Positions 28,786 to 38,362 of a DNA stretch of 64,000 nt are shown here, one piece after another. Position 1 is the first letter of the stretch. Each line of letters starts with the position of its first letter. Location: the NCBI GenBank assembly GCA_964538915.1, contig CAZIFB010000020.1, positions 1 through 64,000 of the forward strand, in the 5' to 3' direction. The position numbers were made by a program, and so were the translations under genes. The notes beneath the pieces were generated by a model that worked only from the letters and a program-made list of their open reading frames with translations, was not told the DNA's origin and ran no database searches. This DNA comes from JAEUHQ01 sp964538915 (lineage in GTDB: Bacteria > Planctomycetota > UBA1135 > UBA2386).

Positions 28786-29910
28786 TCACTCGTGCGCCAG
28801 GCCGTAGAAGGCCGGGTCGGTCGCCCCGGGCGAGAGGTCCGGCGGCAGCAGCAGAGTGCGCGCCGCCCAGATCTCGGTGAAGACGCGGTAGCGCAAGGCG
28901 GTCTGGTCGAGGTAGGCGACGCCGTCGCTGCCGCCCGTGCCGACCCGCCGGCCGATCACGCGTTCGACCATGCGGGCGTGACGCTGTCGGAACGCGAGCA
29001 TCGCCTGCTCGCACTCGATCAATCCGTCGATCACCTGGCCGGGCCAGCTGAGCAGCGGCAAGGTGCGGTTGCTGTCGACGAACAGGATCGCCGCGCGCAG
29101 GCGGCGCACGAAGCTTCGTCGCTCGGCGGGGACGTCGTCGGCCACCAGGTGCCGGCGCGCGCCCTGCAACTGGCCGCGGTAGCGCGCACGCAGGCGCTCT
29201 TCGTCGGCCGGGGTCAGGGCCTGGACGCGCACCGCGTGGTCGAGGGCGCGCTGGCACAGGGCTTCGTGTCCCTGCAGGAAGCGTTCGACGAAGCGGTCGA
29301 CGGTCGCCGCATCACCTGGTGAATCGGGCGAACTGCCGTCGATCGGCGTGCGGTGCAGCCAGGCGTCGACGGCGGTCTTCATCGTCGGCATGTCTGCCAG
29401 GCGCCGGCGCACGCGGGTGAGCGCGGGGGACGGTGATCCGTCGGCGCTCTTCAACGCCTCCATGTAGCTGATCTCGTTGCCGAGCGGGACGCGTTCTTCG
29501 TCCGGCAGTCCCAGGAGGATCTCGATCTCGCGCATCTGCGCGGACTGGAAGCCGCTCGCCGGATTCAGCTTGTCGCGGAACAGCAGGTAGTCCTGCGTCC
29601 GCATCGTCTCCATCAGCCGGAAGTGCTGCGCGGCGAGTTCGAAGCAGATCGTGACGCGTCGCAGGCTCGCGACGGCACCCGCGAGGGCGTCCTCCGGGAC
29701 CGGGCGCCGGGCGAAGAGGTCGCGCGCGGCCTTCAGTTCACCGAGCACGACCTTGAACCACAACTCGTCGACCTGATGGATGACGATGAAGCGGATCTCG
29801 TCCGCGGTGAGATCGGACTCGCTTGCCGAGGTCCCGTTCTGCAGCGCCAGCAGTTCCTCGACGCGGATGTAGTCCCAGTAGCTCGTCGGGCGGTGCGGAC
29901 CGTTCGTCAT
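28786..29910 (-). CDS. kynA: tryptophan 2,3-dioxygenase
   Basis: A 374-residue heme dioxygenase that opens the indole ring of L-tryptophan to N-formylkynurenine. Motifs: SYWDYIRVEELLALQ at the N-terminus; HQVDELWFKVVLGEL; METMRTQDYLLFRDKLNPAS; RHARMVERVIG carrying the proximal heme His; and GTGGSDGVAYL, the active-site loop. An acidic/Pro-rich insert (DGSSPDSPGDA) lies in the middle. No kynurenine-pathway partner (kynB, kynU) is nearby. A TAGATT hexamer 7 bases before the ATG suggests its own leaderless promoter. Confidence 0.93.
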   Translation of the reverse strand: MTNGPHRPTSYWDYIRVEELLALQNGTSASESDLTADEIRFIVIHQVDELWFKVVLGELKAARDLFARRPVPEDALAGAVASLRRVTICFELAAQHFRLMETMRTQDYLLFRDKLNPASGFQSAQMREIEILLGLPDEERVPLGNEISYMEALKSADGSPSPALTRVRRRLADMPTMKTAVDAWLHRTPIDGSSPDSPGDAATVDRFVERFLQGHEALCQRALDHAVRVQALTPADEERLRARYRGQLQGARRHLVADDVPAERRSFVRRLRAAILFVDSNRTLPLLSWPGQVIDGLIECEQAMLAFRQRHARMVERVIGRRVGTGGSDGVAYLDQTALRYRVFTEIWAARTLLLPPDLSPGATDPAFYGLAHE

Positions 29911-29917
29911 CCGCCCG

Positions 29918-29923
29918 AATCTA
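29918..29923 (-). promoter_or_regulatory. putative -10 element (TAGATT) of kynA
   Basis: TAGATT on the minus strand with 7 bases to the kynA ATG, compatible with a leaderless transcript. It lies between the kynA start and the stop of the upstream same-strand gene, so kynA need not depend on read-through. Confidence 0.45.
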
Positions 29924-29939
29924 CCGTGCCTCTGGCCGG

Positions 29940-32009
29940 CTATCGCGCCGGCAGATTGAACTTCACTTCGGCGCGATCCTGTCCCGCGCGGATCATCAGC
30001 TGTTGTTCGGTGTTCTTCATGTCCAGGATCGTGCTGAACGGACTCTCCGCGGTCTGGCGGCTCGCGGTGACCTTGTAGTTGCCGGGCGGGACGCGCTTCA
30101 GCAGGCGGAAGCGACCGTCGTTGTCGCTGATCGCCACGCCGTGGAACAGCGGGCCGAGTGCGCGCGGATCGGTGATCGGGCCGGTTTGTCCCGGCGCGGC
30201 CGTTGGCATCGGCACCGAGACCTGCACCTTCACCTGGCCGGCGGGCTGACCCGCGACCAGCGTGATGCCTTCCACGACGGCTCCGCGCGCCAGCTTGATC
30301 ACGCCCGCGTCGGCGACCTGGCCCGGTGTGTCGAGCTTGATGTCGACGGCCGTGCCCTCGCAGAAGTCGGGGTGCGACACGCGGACCATGTAATCGGCGA
30401 AGGAGAGCTTCGTGACCTTGAACTTGCCCTGTGCGTCCGTGCGCCCCTGGGTCTTGGTGTGCTTCTCGGGGATCATCGTCGAGAAGATCTCGAGCAGGCC
30501 GAGGTCGCCGGCCGGACCGCTGTTCATGTCCGTCGTGACGATTGCATCGGCGACGGGCTGGCCTCGGTCGTCGACGACGGTGCCCGTGATGACACCGCCG
30601 AGCGTGAGTTCCGCCGTGACCTCCGCGATCGGCCCGTTCTCGACCACCGTGAACGGCGGCGAGAGTGTCTTCGCGTGCGAGCCCTCCTGTACCTGCCAAC
30701 GGTAGTCGCCGACCGGCACGTTCCGGATCGCGGCCCATTCGCCGCCGAACTCGGACGGGTAGTCGCCCGGAGTAACGCTGCGGTCGGGGAAGTCGAGCAC
30801 CTTGCCGACACCAGTGGGGTTGTTCGGGAAGTACCGCATCAGCGTGAGGCGGTAGGACTTCACCGGCGTTTTGTTCGCCGTCAGCACGCGCAGCTTCACG
30901 GTCGGACGAAGGCCGAGCACGAGCTTCACTTCGGTGTCGCCGGTCATCACCGGCTGCTGACGGCCGTCGATGTAGGACGCGAGCGAGGCGACGAGGCTGT
31001 ACGGACCCGCGCGCAGCGCTGGGAACTGGAACACGCCGTCGCTGCCCGTCGTCGTCGTCGACACCTGCGGCGTCTTCTGGCTCAGGCCGTTCGCTGCGAC
31101 GCTCGCGCCCGCGACGGGCTTGCCGTCCGGGTCGACCACGATGCCGGCGATGGCCTGGCCGTGCACCATCTGGATCTGGAACTCGTTCACTCCTTGCGGA
31201 TTCAGCTGCAGATTCGGGAGCGGTGAGCCCGCGTAGCCGGCTGCCTCGGGTGTGAGTGTGATCAGGCCCGTCGTCGGCGCCGTCGTGAAGCGGTAGAAGC
31301 CCTTGTCGTCGGTGACGACGGCGATGCCCTTCTCGCGCCCTGGCGTCGCGATCATCGAGTGCGTCACCGCGCTGTTGGTCAGGTAGACGGTCGCGTTCGG
31401 GATGCCCAGCTTCGATTCCTCCTCGACGACGTTCCCCTGCACGACGAGGCCGTTGTCGAGACGGATTTCACCCGCGTTGAACCAGTCGCCCTCGTGCACC
31501 TTGATCTGCGGCACGTTCTTCTCGGGGTGTTCGGGGCTGACGATCCGCAGGTCGTAGGCCTTGCCGACCTGCCGGATGCCCAGCGCGAACGAGCCGTCCG
31601 CGCCCGTCGTGCCCGTCGCAGCCGTCGAGGCCGCCGTCGACTTCGAGGTCTTGTTCATCAAGAAGACCTCGATCGGGTTGTTCGTCAGGTTGGTGATCAG
31701 CATCACCGGCACGTCCGCGGCCGGCCGTCCGTCGGGCAGCAGCAGACGACCGCGGACTCCCTGCGGCGCGTCGGCGGATGCGGTGTCGACCTTGACGGCC
31801 GTGCGGTCCGGGCCCTGGCTCTGCGGCGCTTCCGCCGGGCGGACCACTTCGGGCGGCGGGGCCGGCGGCTTCACCTCCGGCTGCTGCGTGGTCGGCGTCA
31901 CCTTGGGCGGGGCCGGCTCGTCACCACCGCGCATTGCGAACCAGATGCCGCCGCCCGCGAGGGCCGCGACGAGTACGAGGGGAAGGGCCAGATTCTTGGA
32001 GTTGGACAC
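29940..32009 (-). CDS. carboxypeptidase-regulatory-like repeat protein, membrane-anchored
   Basis: A 689-residue protein with a GTG start (SNSKNLALPLVLVAALAGGG) and one N-terminal transmembrane helix at about 8-22. A Pro-rich stalk (PAPPKVTPTTQQPEVKPPAPPPEV, split by charges) is followed by several CarboxypepD_reg-like beta-sandwich repeats. Each opens with a phrase such as GRLLLPDGRPAADVPV, GIVVDPDGKPVAGASV or GTVVDDRGQPVADAIV and closes with DGxFxF..L..G.Y. It is paralogous to the next gene upstream (32018) and only 8 bases downstream of it, so it is the product of a tandem duplication. It is probably periplasmic or surface exposed; the ligand is unknown. Confidence 0.78.
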   Translation of the reverse strand: MSNSKNLALPLVLVAALAGGGIWFAMRGGDEPAPPKVTPTTQQPEVKPPAPPPEVVRPAEAPQSQGPDRTAVKVDTASADAPQGVRGRLLLPDGRPAADVPVMLITNLTNNPIEVFLMNKTSKSTAASTAATGTTGADGSFALGIRQVGKAYDLRIVSPEHPEKNVPQIKVHEGDWFNAGEIRLDNGLVVQGNVVEEESKLGIPNATVYLTNSAVTHSMIATPGREKGIAVVTDDKGFYRFTTAPTTGLITLTPEAAGYAGSPLPNLQLNPQGVNEFQIQMVHGQAIAGIVVDPDGKPVAGASVAANGLSQKTPQVSTTTTGSDGVFQFPALRAGPYSLVASLASYIDGRQQPVMTGDTEVKLVLGLRPTVKLRVLTANKTPVKSYRLTLMRYFPNNPTGVGKVLDFPDRSVTPGDYPSEFGGEWAAIRNVPVGDYRWQVQEGSHAKTLSPPFTVVENGPIAEVTAELTLGGVITGTVVDDRGQPVADAIVTTDMNSGPAGDLGLLEIFSTMIPEKHTKTQGRTDAQGKFKVTKLSFADYMVRVSHPDFCEGTAVDIKLDTPGQVADAGVIKLARGAVVEGITLVAGQPAGQVKVQVSVPMPTAAPGQTGPITDPRALGPLFHGVAISDNDGRFRLLKRVPPGNYKVTASRQTAESPFSTILDMKNTEQQLMIRAGQDRAEVKFNLPAR

Positions 32010-32017
32010 GGGGAAAG

Positions 32018-34030
32018 TCAGTGATCGTTCGGGATGTCGAGATCGCGTTCGACGCGTTCCTGGCCGTCGCCGACGGACAAGGCAACCGCGGATCGCTGGA
32101 ATTGCTGCATCTGCCGGAAAGGCTGCGCCTCGGGCGAGGTGGTGTCGAGCGCCGCAGCGCGGAGTTCGTACATACCGGGTGGTACTCGTCGAGGCATGCG
32201 AAAGAAGCCGTCTGCGTCGGCTATGGCCTCCAGGCGGAAGCCGCCGCCGCGCAAGGCCGCGTTGGACGGCGTCGTCAACAGGATCTTCGCTTGCGGTGCG
32301 GTTCTTCCGGCGATCGTGACGCGCCCGCTGACCTCGGCGCCCCGTTCGAGACGGATCGGGGCGATGGTACGGGCGCCTTCGGCGTCGAGGAGGATGCCGT
32401 TCTGTCGGGCGAGGCACGCGTCGGGGTGCCGCACCTCCAGCTGGTACCGACCGAACGAGAGCCGCGGGAGTTCGAACTGGCCGTCCGCGTCGGTCGTGGC
32501 CCCCCGAACGGTGATCCGCTCGGGGGCTGCGCCCGCGAGCGCGCGCCACAGAGGCGAGTCCGGGTCGGCTCCGTCTGCCGCGGTCGTCACCGTCGCCCCT
32601 CCGAGCGGCCGGCCGAGGGAATCGACGACGTGGCCGCGGATCGTGGCCCCGTTCGACAAGGTCATGTCGAGTTCGCGCAGGACCCCGTCGCCGCCTTCCG
32701 GGATCGCGAACTCCACCGGCGCTGAGAACGTCGTCGCGAACCCTTCGGCGGCCACCTGACAGACGAACGTTCCGTTCGGCAGATCGTCGATCGTGGTTCG
32801 ATCCGTCTCGCCCCGGAGCGCGATGCGTCGGTCCGGCACGTCTGGAACGTAGCTGAGGTGGCCGTCCCGCTCCGCCAGGAACCGCCGCACACCGAGTTGG
32901 TAGTCCCGGACGACGGTGCCGCCCGGAGTCAGCACGCGGAGCCCCAAGGAACTCCGCCGGGCGACCGCGATCAGCAGGTCGGTGCGGCCAGCCTCGACCT
33001 CGAGGCGTTCCACCGCGGCGAACGAGCGCGCCGACACGCGCAGGCGGAATCGGCCGGCCGGCAGGTTCTGCACGACGAACCAGCCGTCCGCGTCGGTGCT
33101 CGCGAGGAGTGGCGGCATGGCGGCCTGTTCGGGCCAGGCTTCGATCCGCGCGGACGCCACGCCGGCGCCGTTCCTCTCGTGGACCCGACCGCGAATGGTG
33201 AGTCCGGCCGGAAGGGCAAAGTCGACGTCGGGCAACGGCTCGGTGCCGAGGTCGATCTGCGTGCGGACCATGCGCGCGAAGCCGGGAGCCACTGCCGTGA
33301 CGCGCACGGTGCCGACGCGGGGCACGAGCAGTTCGTAGCGACCCTGCGCGTCGACCGTGGTCGACAGCGATCGCTCCCCGTCGGGCAGTGAACGCAGGGC
33401 GGCATCGACGAAGGTCGTGCCGGTTTCGATCGTGACCGTCGCGCCGGGCACCGGAGCGCCGGAGCCGGCGATCTCGACCCGACCACGCAGCGCGGCACCC
33501 TTGCCGACGACGACGATGCCCACGTCGAACCACTGATCCGCGAGGAGATGCAGTCCCGTGACGCGCGTCGGAGCGCGGTTCGCGGCGACGAAGAACAGCT
33601 CGTAGACGCGGTCCTGCGTGACCGGCAGCCCGAGCGCGAACGTGCCGTCCAAGGCCGTCCGGGTCGACGCCAAGGGAGCCGGCGAAAGGCGCCTCTCCGC
33701 GATCAGGGCGACGGCCAGCGGGTCGTTGGACGGGCTGTCGAGCAGGTGCACGTCGACGGCGGCGAGCGGGCGATTCGCCTCGTCGAGCACGACGCCGCGC
33801 CAGCCCTGCGCCGGCGCGAGGGCCATGGTCGCTGGCAGCTCCTGCGCGGGTTCGCGCTGCGCCGTGGAGACCCCCGGCGAGGTCGCGCGGGCGTTCTCCG
33901 GTTCGGCTTCCGCCGCGCGGTGCTGGGTCGGCGGCGGGGAAGGCGGTGCTTCAGGCGTGCGCCGCGACAGAACCCACACCGCGGCGCCGGCGACCACCAG
34001 CGCGACGACGATCGTCGCGCGCAGCTTCAT
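32018..34030 (-). CDS. carboxypeptidase-regulatory-like repeat protein, membrane-anchored (paralog)
   Basis: A 670-residue protein, first gene of the pair. An N-terminal transmembrane helix (MKLRATIVVALVVAGAAVWV) and Pro/Ala-rich stalk precede CarboxypepD_reg-like repeats such as GVVLDEANRPLAAVDV, GRVHERNGAGVASARI and GHVVDSLGRPLGGATV. It shares order and spacing with the downstream paralog, including the last module beginning GAEVSGRVTIAGR here and GAVVEGITLVAGQ there. Divergent from the secreted protein gene at 34325. TACGCT about 60 bases upstream of the start may be a -10 element. Confidence 0.78.
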   Translation of the reverse strand: MKLRATIVVALVVAGAAVWVLSRRTPEAPPSPPPTQHRAAEAEPENARATSPGVSTAQREPAQELPATMALAPAQGWRGVVLDEANRPLAAVDVHLLDSPSNDPLAVALIAERRLSPAPLASTRTALDGTFALGLPVTQDRVYELFFVAANRAPTRVTGLHLLADQWFDVGIVVVGKGAALRGRVEIAGSGAPVPGATVTIETGTTFVDAALRSLPDGERSLSTTVDAQGRYELLVPRVGTVRVTAVAPGFARMVRTQIDLGTEPLPDVDFALPAGLTIRGRVHERNGAGVASARIEAWPEQAAMPPLLASTDADGWFVVQNLPAGRFRLRVSARSFAAVERLEVEAGRTDLLIAVARRSSLGLRVLTPGGTVVRDYQLGVRRFLAERDGHLSYVPDVPDRRIALRGETDRTTIDDLPNGTFVCQVAAEGFATTFSAPVEFAIPEGGDGVLRELDMTLSNGATIRGHVVDSLGRPLGGATVTTAADGADPDSPLWRALAGAAPERITVRGATTDADGQFELPRLSFGRYQLEVRHPDACLARQNGILLDAEGARTIAPIRLERGAEVSGRVTIAGRTAPQAKILLTTPSNAALRGGGFRLEAIADADGFFRMPRRVPPGMYELRAAALDTTSPEAQPFRQMQQFQRSAVALSVGDGQERVERDLDIPNDH

Positions 34031-34324
34031 TCCGGGGCCCCGCCCGCGGCGCGGAGGAACTCGATTGCGATGCGGCGAACCACGATTTTTTCAGCGTATC
34101 CGTTCGGTGTCGGTCGGGCGCTTTTCTGTCCAAGGTTGCGACATGAAGCGCTTCCTGTACCACGTCGCCGCGCGCATCTGTCGACGAGCAAGGCAGCACG
34201 GACGCATGTGAGCAGTTTTCCTTCCGGCTCACGCGCGTGTGCATGCTTGTGCACGTCGGCGGGCGCAGTGCCGGTGGCAACGAAAGTCTGGCCGCACCAG
34301 AGTCGCGCCGCGTAGGGGCCGCGA
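34031..34324. other. divergent intergenic region with regulatory potential
   Basis: A 294-base gap between divergently transcribed genes. A short frame at 34143-34211 would encode MKRFLYHVAARICRRARQHG plus two residues; there is no clear ribosome binding site and it is not called as a gene. A T6 run at 34087-34092 is the only homopolymer of that length outside coding DNA here. Promoters for both flanking genes should lie here, but only a weak TACGCT on the minus strand was noticed. Confidence 0.4.
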
Positions 34325-36066
34325 ATGCAAAAAACGGCTTCGCTGTTGGCGACTCTGTTCGCCACTCCTCTGCTCCTTGCGCAGGTTCAGGTGGTCGAGC
34401 AGTTCGGTACCGGGTGTGGTGGCTACGGCGGTCAGGAAGCGACGATCGACATCTTCCCCCCGATGCGGCCGGGTTCGTGGTCGACGATCCGGATCGACCA
34501 CCTGACGCCGTTTGCGCAGGCGGTCCTGATGATCGGGGATTCGCGGACGGAGTGGGGGAGCATCGTGCTGCCGGCTTCGCTGGCGCCGGTGAACATGCCC
34601 GGCTGCTCGCTGCTGGTATCGCCGCTGATCCAGATGCCCTTCTTCACGACGACGCCTACGGTCGCCGCGGGTTTCCCCGTGCCGGAGGACCCGATCCTCG
34701 CGGCGAGTGATCTCTACTTCCAGGCGTTCTTCGCCGAGCCCGGTCTCAACGGCCCCGGAATCGGCCTCTCCAGGGCGCTGCGAAACCGCGTCGCGCCCCT
34801 GCCCACGCCTACGAGCCCGGTGACGTCGATCACGCAGTTCGGCATCACGTTCCAATTCGCGCAGCCGGTCGAGGCGGGGCAATTCGTCAATGGCGACTGG
34901 TTCGTCATCGGGCCGGTAACGCTCGTCGACATGCAGCCGGTCTGCACGACCGTCGGCACTCGTGTCATCAACGGCGCGATGATCAATCCGAATCCGTCGA
35001 CCTACATGCAGGGGTACGACCGTGGCCTCTACGGTGCGGGCAACGAGAACCGCTACTCCGACACGCTGAACGTCGCGAAGAACCTCGCACCGGGCAATCC
35101 GCTGGTGCTGGTGCCGAACCAAAGTCTGGTGAAGGTCATCAGCAACATGAACACCGCGTTCATTCCTCAGATCGAGACGTGCTCGGTTCTCACCTGCCTC
35201 GCGGTGCGGCCGCCGCTCGGTTCGTTCCGTCCGCCGTACGCCGGCAACGACCACTCGGTCGGCTACGACGTCGAGATGATCGACTGGAGTGCGCTGCTCT
35301 CGGTGACCGCTTCGTCCGGCATGCCGTCGATGTCGGCGCAGGTGGCGAAGTTCGAGCGTCCCTGGCTGGACCACGCGCCGGGCTGGCCTGCGCGCTTCAT
35401 GCACCCGGTGCAGAACATGCCCGACTACGGTCGCGACTTCACGACGCTCTTCAACGAGTCCGCCCTGATGTGCAACGTGAACCTGCCGCTGCAGCAGAAG
35501 CAGTTGCTCGTCACGCGACTCGTGCAGATCGGCATCGACTTCTGGGGCAACGTCAAGAACGGATGCGCGTGGGAGGGCACCGGGGGTCACGACTCGGGCC
35601 GCAAGCTGCCCATCCTGTTCGCCGGTGCGCTGTTGCACGACGTCGAAATGCTCGCCGTCGGCGCGAACTACCCGTCCGTGCGCAACCTGAACGGCACCTA
35701 CACCGCGCACTTCGGTGAGGACTGTCAGACGTTCGTCGTGCAGCAGACCTCGGCGACGCAGGTCAACTGGGGCTACGGCGGCTACACGAGCTCCGACGTC
35801 GGCACGCCCGAGTTCGGCTTCGCCCACGTGCATGCGCCCAACGCGGACAACGCGAACTGGCTCGGCGACAGCTACCGCCGTTGCTGCACCGCGAATGCGT
35901 GGATCGGCGGTGTGCTGTGCGCTCGCATGATGGGCCTCAAGCAGGCCTGGAGCCACGACGCGCTGTTCGACTACATGGATCGTTACACGCAGGTCGAGAC
36001 GAGCGGCTGGACGAAGTCCTGGTCGCCGTGGGTCGCGTCGATGTGGGACGCGCACCGCGCGTCGTT
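34325..36066 (+). CDS. secreted protein with N-terminal FG-GC/LVSP module, 3' end lost in gap
   Basis: At least 580 residues, starting with a signal peptide (MQKTASLLATLFATPLLLAQ). Residues about 26-158 form a beta-rich module: FGTGC at its start, SIVLPA, PGCSLLVSP, EDPILAASDLYFQ and SRALR at its end. The same module lies at the C-terminus of the kelch-type protein at 39711. From about residue 160 the protein is rich in Tyr, Trp, Asn and Gly, with Cys pairs (CSVLTC, CCTAN), as expected of an extracellular enzyme or binding protein; no catalytic motif was recognised. The reading frame runs into a 100-N gap at 36067, so the C-terminus and stop are unknown. Confidence 0.7.
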
Positions 36067-36166
36067 NNNNNNNNNNNNNNNNNNNNNNNNNNNNNNNNNN
36101 NNNNNNNNNNNNNNNNNNNNNNNNNNNNNNNNNNNNNNNNNNNNNNNNNNNNNNNNNNNNNNNNNN
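36067..36166. other. assembly gap (100 N)
   Basis: Exactly 100 ambiguous bases, the usual placeholder for a scaffold gap of unknown length. It interrupts the 3' end of the secreted protein gene and is followed immediately by two 73-base tandem repeats, which probably caused the assembly break. Confidence 0.98.
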
Positions 36167-36312
36167 CTGAGCGGACCGCCCGCTTCGCGCGCGCTCCGCA
36201 CGGGACCTTGCCGCGCGCCCTCGGCGCGCCGCTCCGGTTCTGAGCGGACCGCCCGCTTCGCGCGCGCTCCGCACGGGACCTTGCCGCGCGCCCTAGGCGC
36301 GCCGCTCCGGTT
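36167..36312. repeat. 73-bp tandem repeat, two copies, next to gap
   Basis: Copy 1 (36167-36239) and copy 2 (36240-36312) differ at a single base. A more diverged, truncated third copy is recognisable at about 36313-36355. Each unit contains GCGCGCC-CTC-GGCGCGC or its one-base variant, able to form a hairpin. The array lies between the truncated secreted-protein gene and the membrane protein gene; more copies probably sit in the gap. Confidence 0.85.
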
Positions 36313-36468
36313 CGGAACGGGCGGCCCGCTCGAGCGTGCTCTCGACGGGACTTCGCATGAGCGCGGCGATCGCCGGGCGGTCGCCGCCGCGCTCGTGAGT
36401 ATGCTGCGCCACCAGATGGCTCCCCGCTGGCGCATGTTCGGTCTGCTTCGCGCGAGGGAGGGGCCGCG

Positions 36469-38316
36469 GTGCCGATCGGCGGGTGGAGTGCCGTGAGCGG
36501 CGCTTCGCCTGCCCGCCTCGGTGTGGCTGCCCTCGTGGCGTCGGTGGCGGCCGCGTTCATCGGATTGCAGCGCTGGGTCGTGCTGGTCCCGGACGTCGTC
36601 GACCGGCTGCGCGACGATGCGTTCTACGAGTTCACGTGGGCAGCCAATGTGGCGCGCGGGCTCGGCCCCGTCGTGAGCGACGGAGTCACGACCAGCGGGG
36701 TGCAGATCATGTGGTCGGTGCTGCTCGTCCCGGTCGCGTGGCTCGGTGGAGCCGCCGCGCTTCCTGCGATTGCCCCGTGGATCGGGTTCTCGCTCCACGT
36801 CGCCGCAGCGGCCGGCTGGTACCTCTCCACGCGCGATCGCCTGGCCGGTCTCTGCATCGCGCTGTGCTGGCTCGGCAACCCTCTGCTGTTGCGGGAGAGC
36901 CAGAACGGGCAGGAGACGGCGCTCGCGTGCCTCCTGGCGCAGATGCTGTGGTTCTCGCGCCGTGCATCGCTTCGGCGCTTCACCGGGGTCTCGCTGCTCG
37001 CCGTGCTCGCGCGCAGCGATCTCTTCGGACTCGTGGTCGCGTTGTCGGTGTGGCGCGGCGGCGTGGGTGCTCTCGTCGCGCCGATCACGGCATTCGTCGG
37101 GTTCGGGACCGCCAACGTGTTGCTCGGTGGCGGCGTCTGGCCGGATTCGGCCTTGCCGATGCCGTGGTTGTGGCATGCGAACTTCGCCGCCACGTCGCCC
37201 GATCTCCGGTCGTGGCTCGCGCAGGTCTGGTGGTTCGCGAGGCCGGTGTTCCTCGGCGGTCCGTGGGCGACCGCGTCGGCGATGGGACTCGGTTTCGCCG
37301 TGTTCGCGGTCGTGCGCGGCATGTGGCCCGCTTCGCTGCGCGCTCTTCCTTCACTCGCCGTCGGAGCCGCATGCGCCGTCGGTGTGCGTGACCTCGCGAC
37401 TGCGGGTTGGACGGCGCTCTTCCTCGCCCTGGTGCCGAGGACGAAGCCGCGCCCCGCGCCAAGGGATCTGGCCGCGCTGGTGCTCGGGCTCGCGGCAATC
37501 GTCGCGCTCCACTGGGCGATCCGCTGGTACCCACGCGACTACTACGTGGCGCCGCTGGTGGTCGGTGCCGCGGCGGCGATGGCACGCTTCCGCCGTTGGC
37601 GCACGTTGCTGCTGGTCGCGGCCATCGCGCAGATCGCCGATGTCCGGCGCCTGGGGCCCGAGCCTCTCTCCGGGCAGCGTCAGATGGAGACCGCGGGGCG
37701 CTGTCTCCACGACGTGCTTCCGCCCGGCGAACGGGTGGGTTCTTTCAACTCGGGGATCGTGACGTTCCATGCGGCTGTGGTGAGCGAACCGCTGGAACGT
37801 GTTCCGGTCGTGAACCTGGACGGCGTCGTCGATGCCCGATCCTTCCGCGCGTTGCGGGGTCGGAGGCTCGGCGAATGGCTCGACGAACAGCGGATCCGAT
37901 TCGTGTTGGACGATGCGCGCCAGTTCTCGCTAGACGTGCGGCGGGCGCATGCGTGCGGAAGGTGGTTCGGCGACGGCTTCGACCCCGAACGGGACCTCGT
38001 CGAGATCGCCCGTTTCACGGCGGATGGCACCGGCGGCATGCGCCTCTATTGGCGGAAGGGACGCGGGGATCGCCCGGTTCCCGCCGATGCGACGGTCGAT
38101 CTCGGAGCCGGTCCGGCGGGTTCCCGTTACGTCCTCTGGCCCGCGCGCAGCGGCGCCACACTGGAGGGCGTCGGGAGCGACGGCGCGAGGATGCCCGTGG
38201 CCCGCAGCGATGCCGACACGGCGGTCGTCGTCCTCGTGCCCGCGTCGGCGCTGAGTGGCCGGGCCCTGTACGAGCGCGGAGTCGCGAAGCCCGTATTGAC
38301 CCTGCCGAAGTTGTGA
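36469..38316 (+). CDS. polytopic membrane protein, GT-C glycosyltransferase-like
   Basis: A 615-residue protein with about ten hydrophobic segments in residues 15-400 and a soluble C-terminal ~210 residues. An acidic pair follows the first transmembrane segment (VDRLRDDAFYEFTWAANVAR), with GLGPVVSDGVTTSGVQ shortly after. This layout is common in GT-C or GT39/87-like glycosyltransferases and lipid-linked sugar transferases. The GTG at 36469 is supported by a GAGGGAGG about 8 bases upstream; a GTG at 36493 is an alternative. Substrate unknown. Confidence 0.65.
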   Translation: MPIGGWSAVSGASPARLGVAALVASVAAAFIGLQRWVVLVPDVVDRLRDDAFYEFTWAANVARGLGPVVSDGVTTSGVQIMWSVLLVPVAWLGGAAALPAIAPWIGFSLHVAAAAGWYLSTRDRLAGLCIALCWLGNPLLLRESQNGQETALACLLAQMLWFSRRASLRRFTGVSLLAVLARSDLFGLVVALSVWRGGVGALVAPITAFVGFGTANVLLGGGVWPDSALPMPWLWHANFAATSPDLRSWLAQVWWFARPVFLGGPWATASAMGLGFAVFAVVRGMWPASLRALPSLAVGAACAVGVRDLATAGWTALFLALVPRTKPRPAPRDLAALVLGLAAIVALHWAIRWYPRDYYVAPLVVGAAAAMARFRRWRTLLLVAAIAQIADVRRLGPEPLSGQRQMETAGRCLHDVLPPGERVGSFNSGIVTFHAAVVSEPLERVPVVNLDGVVDARSFRALRGRRLGEWLDEQRIRFVLDDARQFSLDVRRAHACGRWFGDGFDPERDLVEIARFTADGTGGMRLYWRKGRGDRPVPADATVDLGAGPAGSRYVLWPARSGATLEGVGSDGARMPVARSDADTAVVVLVPASALSGRALYERGVAKPVLTLPKL

Positions 38317-38362
38317 GCGCGGTGGAGGCGCGCTCCAATGCCCGCCCCCGGAATCCCCGCCG

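Noticed and set aside
34143..34211. A short ORF encoding a 22-residue basic peptide between divergent genes
   Set aside because: No ribosome binding site, no conservation that I can judge and an Arg-rich composition expected by chance in this DNA.
36167..36312. The 73-bp direct repeats as a CRISPR array
   Set aside because: The units are contiguous without unique spacers, and no cas gene is present.
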